The notes under the pieces: generated by a model | The model's database searches: none | Told to the model about the DNA's origin: nothing | Seen by the model: only the letters and a program-made list of their open reading frames with translations | Shown: positions 60,764 through 64,000 of the stretch, one piece after another | How positions within the stretch are numbered: position 1 is the first letter of the stretch | Layout of the letters: each line of letters opens with the position of its first letter | From: Pseudoflavonifractor sp. | GTDB taxonomy: Bacteria; Bacteroidota; Bacteroidia; Bacteroidales; Muribaculaceae | Direction: 5' to 3' | Length of the DNA: 64,000 nucleotides | Assembly: GCA_023667145.1 (NCBI GenBank) | Contig: JAMPAQ010000001.1 | Coordinates: 758,011 to 822,010, forward strand | Program-made: the position numbers and the translations under genes

Positions 60764-61492
60764 CTAATCTTTAGTGGCTGTTTTATTCAGAAGTTTGGCA
60801 ATACGTTTGTGTTCTTTCAGTGCATTGCGGATATTTTGTCTACTAAAGTTGTATCTCCAACGAATCTTATTTATTTCAGAGTTGGATAAATTGCATGATA
60901 CTTTGAACGGTGTGAATTGTCTCTTCAAATGAATATCGGGGTCATAAGAGACGAAACATAGTCGGGTGACATCATCTCCTGATGAGTCAATATTTATATC
61001 ATAGGTCTCGCGTAAGTATTTTTCTATTTGAGGGAAAGCACAATGCTCGTGATATATCCATGTGTCGGCATAAGGGTAGTACTTGTCATATTCAAAATAA
61101 AGTAATGCCTTAAGTCCATTTCCGGACGGAGAAATCCATGTTGAAACGATATGAGAGTCGTTTTTCAGCTTATCTTTTATAGAATCTGCTGATTCAAGTT
61201 TGTCGATGTCAACAATCATAAGGGATGTATACCCACAGATGTCAAATTTGAATCTTGTATCAAATAGAGTGCCGCTGAAAATATAGGAGGGCAGCTGCTT
61301 CTTTCTTGATTTGTATCCAGCGATAGCGGATTTGCCTAAACTATATAGCCGACGGATATTCTCAATTTGAGTTTTATATTTGCCTGTCCTGATAGAATTT
61401 AGTGCGTCAAAGAGAGTGATGGTGCGATAAGATCTGGCTCGTATGTCTAAGCACAGGGCAATGCGTTTATTGAGGATGTCTACCGTGTTCAT
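60764..61492 (-). CDS. BT4734/BF3469-like primase-type protein
   Basis: A 242-residue protein with the BT4734-like (VirE N-terminal) domain, related to the archaeo-eukaryotic primase fold. Landmarks are LPSYIFSGTLFDTR, the acidic strand MIVDIDKLES, WISPSGNGLKALLYF and DDVTRLCFVSYDP. Such domains occur in Bacteroidetes mobile-element proteins, usually fused to a helicase or next to one; here it stands alone. The gene is AT-rich. Its stop codon overlaps ATCAGGCTAAT, which recurs at 63218-63228. Confidence 0.8.
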   Translation of the reverse strand: MNTVDILNKRIALCLDIRARSYRTITLFDALNSIRTGKYKTQIENIRRLYSLGKSAIAGYKSRKKQLPSYIFSGTLFDTRFKFDICGYTSLMIVDIDKLESADSIKDKLKNDSHIVSTWISPSGNGLKALLYFEYDKYYPYADTWIYHEHCAFPQIEKYLRETYDINIDSSGDDVTRLCFVSYDPDIHLKRQFTPFKVSCNLSNSEINKIRWRYNFSRQNIRNALKEHKRIAKLLNKTATKD

Positions 61493-61512
61493 ACATTATG
61501 ATTTTGCCAATG

Positions 61513-62475
61513 TTACTTTGTCAGCGATGTTATTTGGATGTGCGGGTGAAACGGATGTTGCGTTCGGTTACCTACGGGCGCGGGTGTGTTGGTCGCGTAG
61601 CAGTAGAGACAGCCGTGGGTGCAGGTGTTGTATCGGCCGATGTCCTTGCTGAGGATGCAGCCGCAGCCTTGGCGTTGGCCGCTGTCCTTTGTGGCTCCAA
61701 AAAGCCACATTTGCAGTGTCGGGTCATCGGGCGCGAGTCGGGAAATGAGGTCGGGGTCTATGCAGCGGTTGTGACTGATCCCATAGGGTGACAGGTCGAT
61801 GGACTCGGCGCATGTGGCGAGTCGCACCGGCAGATTTAACCGTTGCAGTCCATCGGCAAGCTCCAGCATGTCCTTTTCGGTCCACTCGCGATAGTTGACC
61901 CCAGCCCGTTGGAGGTTTGCGCTGACTTTCCTGTAACCGGCTATGTCGGCAAAGCTGAACACGAGCCTATCGGTGTAGCCGTCTAACTCGTAGGCGATAT
62001 GCCGGATTTTTTCGAGAAGTTCATCGATACCGATTTTATCGGTAAGAATCAAGGGGTCTAATCGCCACACCGCGCTGCCCGGTCCATAGGCATCGACAAT
62101 GCGTTTGAATGTGTCGGTCCTGTCCGTTAGTCTCTGGACGTTTGGTTCCAGGCGCTCTTGCTGGTAATCGTTTAGGGTATACTGGATGTAAAACCCGATT
62201 CCCCGCTCCTTAAGATTTGGCAAATAGAGGAGGAGGGGAGCTGGATTTTTTGACCAAAAGACAATGAAGCGGGTATTGGCGAAGCTCACGTATGAGTCCA
62301 TGCCGTTGTACGGATTTCTCCACACACAATACCCCTTGTCGAGTCGGTCGAAGAACCACGGGGAGAAGAACGCCGGGATATCAGTGGCCCGGCTCGCCGA
62401 CACAATCACCGGAGCCAGTGCCTTGACATGCTCGCCCGATTCATTTAGCATCTCAATATGTCCGTGGGTGCGCAT
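61513..62475 (-). CDS. DUF1848 family protein
   Basis: About 320 residues. It opens with VIVSASRATDIPAFFSPWF and continues WRNPYNGMDSYVSFANTRFIVFWSKNP, both hallmarks of DUF1848. Near the C-terminus is a cysteine cluster QGCGCILSKDIGRYNTC and HGCLYCYAT, resembling a metal or iron-sulfur site; the family looks distantly like radical SAM barrels but lacks the canonical CxxxCxxC. The start at 62475 lies 3 bases after the upstream gene stop; an ATG at 62451 is another option. Function unknown. Confidence 0.85.
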   Translation of the reverse strand: MRTHGHIEMLNESGEHVKALAPVIVSASRATDIPAFFSPWFFDRLDKGYCVWRNPYNGMDSYVSFANTRFIVFWSKNPAPLLLYLPNLKERGIGFYIQYTLNDYQQERLEPNVQRLTDRTDTFKRIVDAYGPGSAVWRLDPLILTDKIGIDELLEKIRHIAYELDGYTDRLVFSFADIAGYRKVSANLQRAGVNYREWTEKDMLELADGLQRLNLPVRLATCAESIDLSPYGISHNRCIDPDLISRLAPDDPTLQMWLFGATKDSGQRQGCGCILSKDIGRYNTCTHGCLYCYATNTPAPVGNRTQHPFHPHIQITSLTK

Positions 62476-62477
62476 AC

Positions 62478-63020
62478 CTAATCCCACCAACTGCGCATGA
62501 AATATAAACGCAGGCGATGATAGATATGCCATGCCTTTTCAACCCTAAGATGGGATTGCCACATTGCGCCTGTCTTGGACTCTGTATAATATGAAATATC
62601 TTGTTGGGAATACCGCATGGCATTTCTGTGATTGACATAAACGGGAATTGTATAATATGACTCCGGGTCATCTTCCAGTTCATATAAACCTTCTTTGTCC
62701 TTGCATTCTACAAAGTTAAGAGGTTTGTCTATCCTTTCACAACACCCATCTTCTTCGATAATATCCAACAGACGCAATGCAAGATTGAGCCGTTCAATAT
62801 CTCTATCTGCATTAAGGTGATTATGATAGTGGGCTATGGAGTCCCGCACACGCTCAATTTGATGGCGTTCAACTGCCAGAATGCTTGTATAATCCCAATC
62901 TTCGACATTGCGACATACGTTGAAGTAGGAAAACCCTCTCCCGATGTTTCTCCGGAATCTACGGACGTTCAGGTCCCTCATCCGATAAATTATACTGATA
63001 ATCTCATCTTTCACTGTCAT
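62478..63020 (-). CDS. Unknown protein of accessory island
   Basis: A 180-residue protein I cannot assign. It is charged, with FNVCRNVEDWDYTSILAVERHQIERV, a helical AHYHNHLNADRDIERLNLAL, CKDKEGLYELEDDPES, and the terminal KAWHIYHRLRLYFMRSWWD. Similar WWD endings occur in uncharacterised phage-like proteins of Bacteroides, from memory. It begins 4 bases after a decayed ATPase fragment and runs into the DUF1848 gene, so it is part of a leftward accessory set. Confidence 0.6.
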   Translation of the reverse strand: MTVKDEIISIIYRMRDLNVRRFRRNIGRGFSYFNVCRNVEDWDYTSILAVERHQIERVRDSIAHYHNHLNADRDIERLNLALRLLDIIEEDGCCERIDKPLNFVECKDKEGLYELEDDPESYYTIPVYVNHRNAMRYSQQDISYYTESKTGAMWQSHLRVEKAWHIYHRLRLYFMRSWWD

Positions 63021-63024
63021 AACA

Positions 63025-63177
63025 TCACGGTCTTAGAGTAGCCAGCGGTATGACTTTCACTCCGTCATTGCGGGTATAAGCCATCTGTCCACCGGTTAAA
63101 ATTATCATCAAATCGGGTTCACGATGCAGAATGTTTACTTTCCGATGCAGTTTCATTAAACCATTGGTAATGAGCAT
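63025..63177 (-). pseudogene. C-terminal remnant of a DUF4143 ATPase
   Basis: A 50-codon frame on the minus strand encodes REPDLMIILTGGQMAYTRND and then GVKVIPLATLRP. It aligns position by position with the last part of the DUF4143 ATPase at 12191-13453 (QPSFMMILTATGPAYRRQDG, then IYVVP and the end of that protein). Nothing of the ATPase core remains upstream, so this is a truncated relic. It is not a working gene. Confidence 0.72.
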
Positions 63178-63434
63178 CCGTATGCTATAAAATACAGAGG
63201 CAGTCTCAATTTACAAAATCAGGCTAATTTTCAGGGTTTTCAGTGGTCTGAATGACCCATTTTTGGCTTGATTCGATCCGAGAGGCTTCACAGCCGCCCG
63301 TTTTCTGCTGACTCTGCCGATAGCTTCGCATTGTCTTTGCAACTGCAAAGGTACTAATTTTTCGTGGATTATGCCTATAAAATACTGAAAAATATTTAAG
63401 AGTAACTGTAAATTCATTGGTTTTTGAGGCCGAG

Positions 63435-64000
63435 TTACTCGAAATTAGCCTTTTCTCCGACCAAACGCGACATCATGTCATCAATTTTCGCTTTGTATGT
63501 GGATTTCATATTCTCCGGTAGGAAGGAGACATTGATGATCTCATGCCATTTTGACACGGACTTTTCAAACCTCTTGAACATGTTTGAGACCGCTTTCTCA
63601 TTGAGACCGCTTGCAGTCATGGCAGTCTCAAAATCATGGCGAGTGATTTTTCTTTTCCTTCCGTTCAATGTCAGGGCAAGTTCTTCCGGGTCTTCCGGCA
63701 TCACCAATGTTGTCGAAAGCAGGTCGTATGCCGGCATCAGTTGATAGTAACCCGATGGATTGAACAAAGAGAAGTTCTTCAAGTGCATGTCGGCATTGCC
63801 GGTAATCCAAGAAAATATCACCACTTGCCAGAAGTCCGAGACATCAAGCAAGGGCGCGTTTGAATACTCCTTGATGAGCTTTGCGATACGTTCATACGAA
63901 CCCTTGTATTTGTCTTCGGTCAGACGCTCCGACAATTGGCACATATCTTCCATCGCTATCTTTGCCCCTCGCTTCGTGCGGTCAACTCGTCTTGTAAGGT
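63435..64000 (-). CDS. HipA-like kinase, C-terminal part, cut by window edge
   Basis: The reading frame runs past the right edge; 188 residues are visible. The ATG at 63953 is internal, since LTRRVDRTKRGAKIAMEDM reads through it in frame as in HipA proteins. The active-site region GNADMHLKNFSLF and the DLLSTTLVMPEDP segment are typical of HipA C-terminal kinases. In type II toxin-antitoxin pairs such kinases phosphorylate a translation factor and pair with a HipB repressor; the partner would lie outside the window. Confidence 0.88.
   Translation of the reverse strand, partial: LTRRVDRTKRGAKIAMEDMCQLSERLTEDKYKGSYERIAKLIKEYSNAPLLDVSDFWQVVIFSWITGNADMHLKNFSLFNPSGYYQLMPAYDLLSTTLVMPEDPEELALTLNGRKRKITRHDFETAMTASGLNEKAVSNMFKRFEKSVSKWHEIINVSFLPENMKSTYKAKIDDMMSRLVGEKANFE

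Noticed and set aside
63211..63417. Minus-strand ORF of 68 residues
   Set aside because: No recognisable pattern, and it lies between the relic and HipA in AT-rich DNA; likely chance.

Overview
The window reads as chromosomal DNA of a gut Bacteroidales bacterium, most likely of the Muribaculaceae type (family placement is inference). The support is the repeated Bacteroidetes promoter signature (TTG, 19-21 nt, TAnnTTTG), the lack of Shine-Dalgarno sequences, and typical families: BspA-like leucine-rich repeat proteins, clostripain-like C11 peptidase, PorT-like barrels, PBP1-LysM protein, DUF4143 ATPases, BT4734-like protein and a C39-like/VKOR protein. Most of the window is GC-rich core genome. 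Lower-GC islands lie at about 9.8-13.6 kb, 35.6-36.9 kb, 40.0-41.5 kb and 60-64 kb.

Layout. 0.5-6.7 kb: rightward cluster of prolyl oligopeptidase, a BamE-like lipoprotein, a MurB fused to a metallo-beta-lactamase domain, a second metallo-hydrolase and a glyoxalase-fold protein, closed by a perfect bidirectional terminator. 6.8-9.4 kb: ROK glucokinase (leftward), initiator tRNA with its own promoter and terminator, and glycerate kinase. 9.8-13.6 kb: low-GC island with a type II restriction-modification pair and a DUF4143 ATPase whose promoter sits on five 23-bp tandem repeats. Just beyond it is a tiny autonomous transcription unit (promoter, about 65 nt, terminator) that looks like a small RNA. 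14-28.5 kb: leftward genes for phosphoglycerate mutase, an LRR surface protein, RecJ-RecQ, C11 peptidase-MscS, GH16, and SpeA-TruA. 28.7-38.6 kb: rightward TPR lipoprotein, secreted endonuclease I, RmlA-RmlC, an outer-membrane barrel, a second DUF4143 ATPase and HolA, with a leftward HsdR_N-like gene divergent from holA.

38.6-42.3 kb is rich in short repeats and surrounds a compositionally chimeric LRR/Fn3 protein. 42.3-45 kb is a barrel plus PBP1-LysM pair, divergent from a galactose-utilisation cluster at 45.1-53.6 kb: clan GH-A glycosidase, GH2 beta-galactosidase, GalK, GalM and a sugar nucleotidyltransferase, with no galT. 53.6-56.1 kb holds a leftward set of rRNA methyltransferase, thioredoxin, C39-like/VKOR membrane protein and a previously uncalled 44-residue peptide gene with a leader-like motif. 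This last module is my best candidate for a little-described system. 56.3-59.9 kb: alpha-amylase, DUF892 ferritin-like protein, PNPOx-like protein, rubredoxin and cupin.

60-64 kb is a decaying accessory island: an AAA ATPase pseudogene, a BT4734-like primase-type protein, a DUF1848 protein, an unknown protein, a 50-residue C-terminal remnant of a DUF4143 ATPase, and a HipA-like kinase that runs off the window edge.
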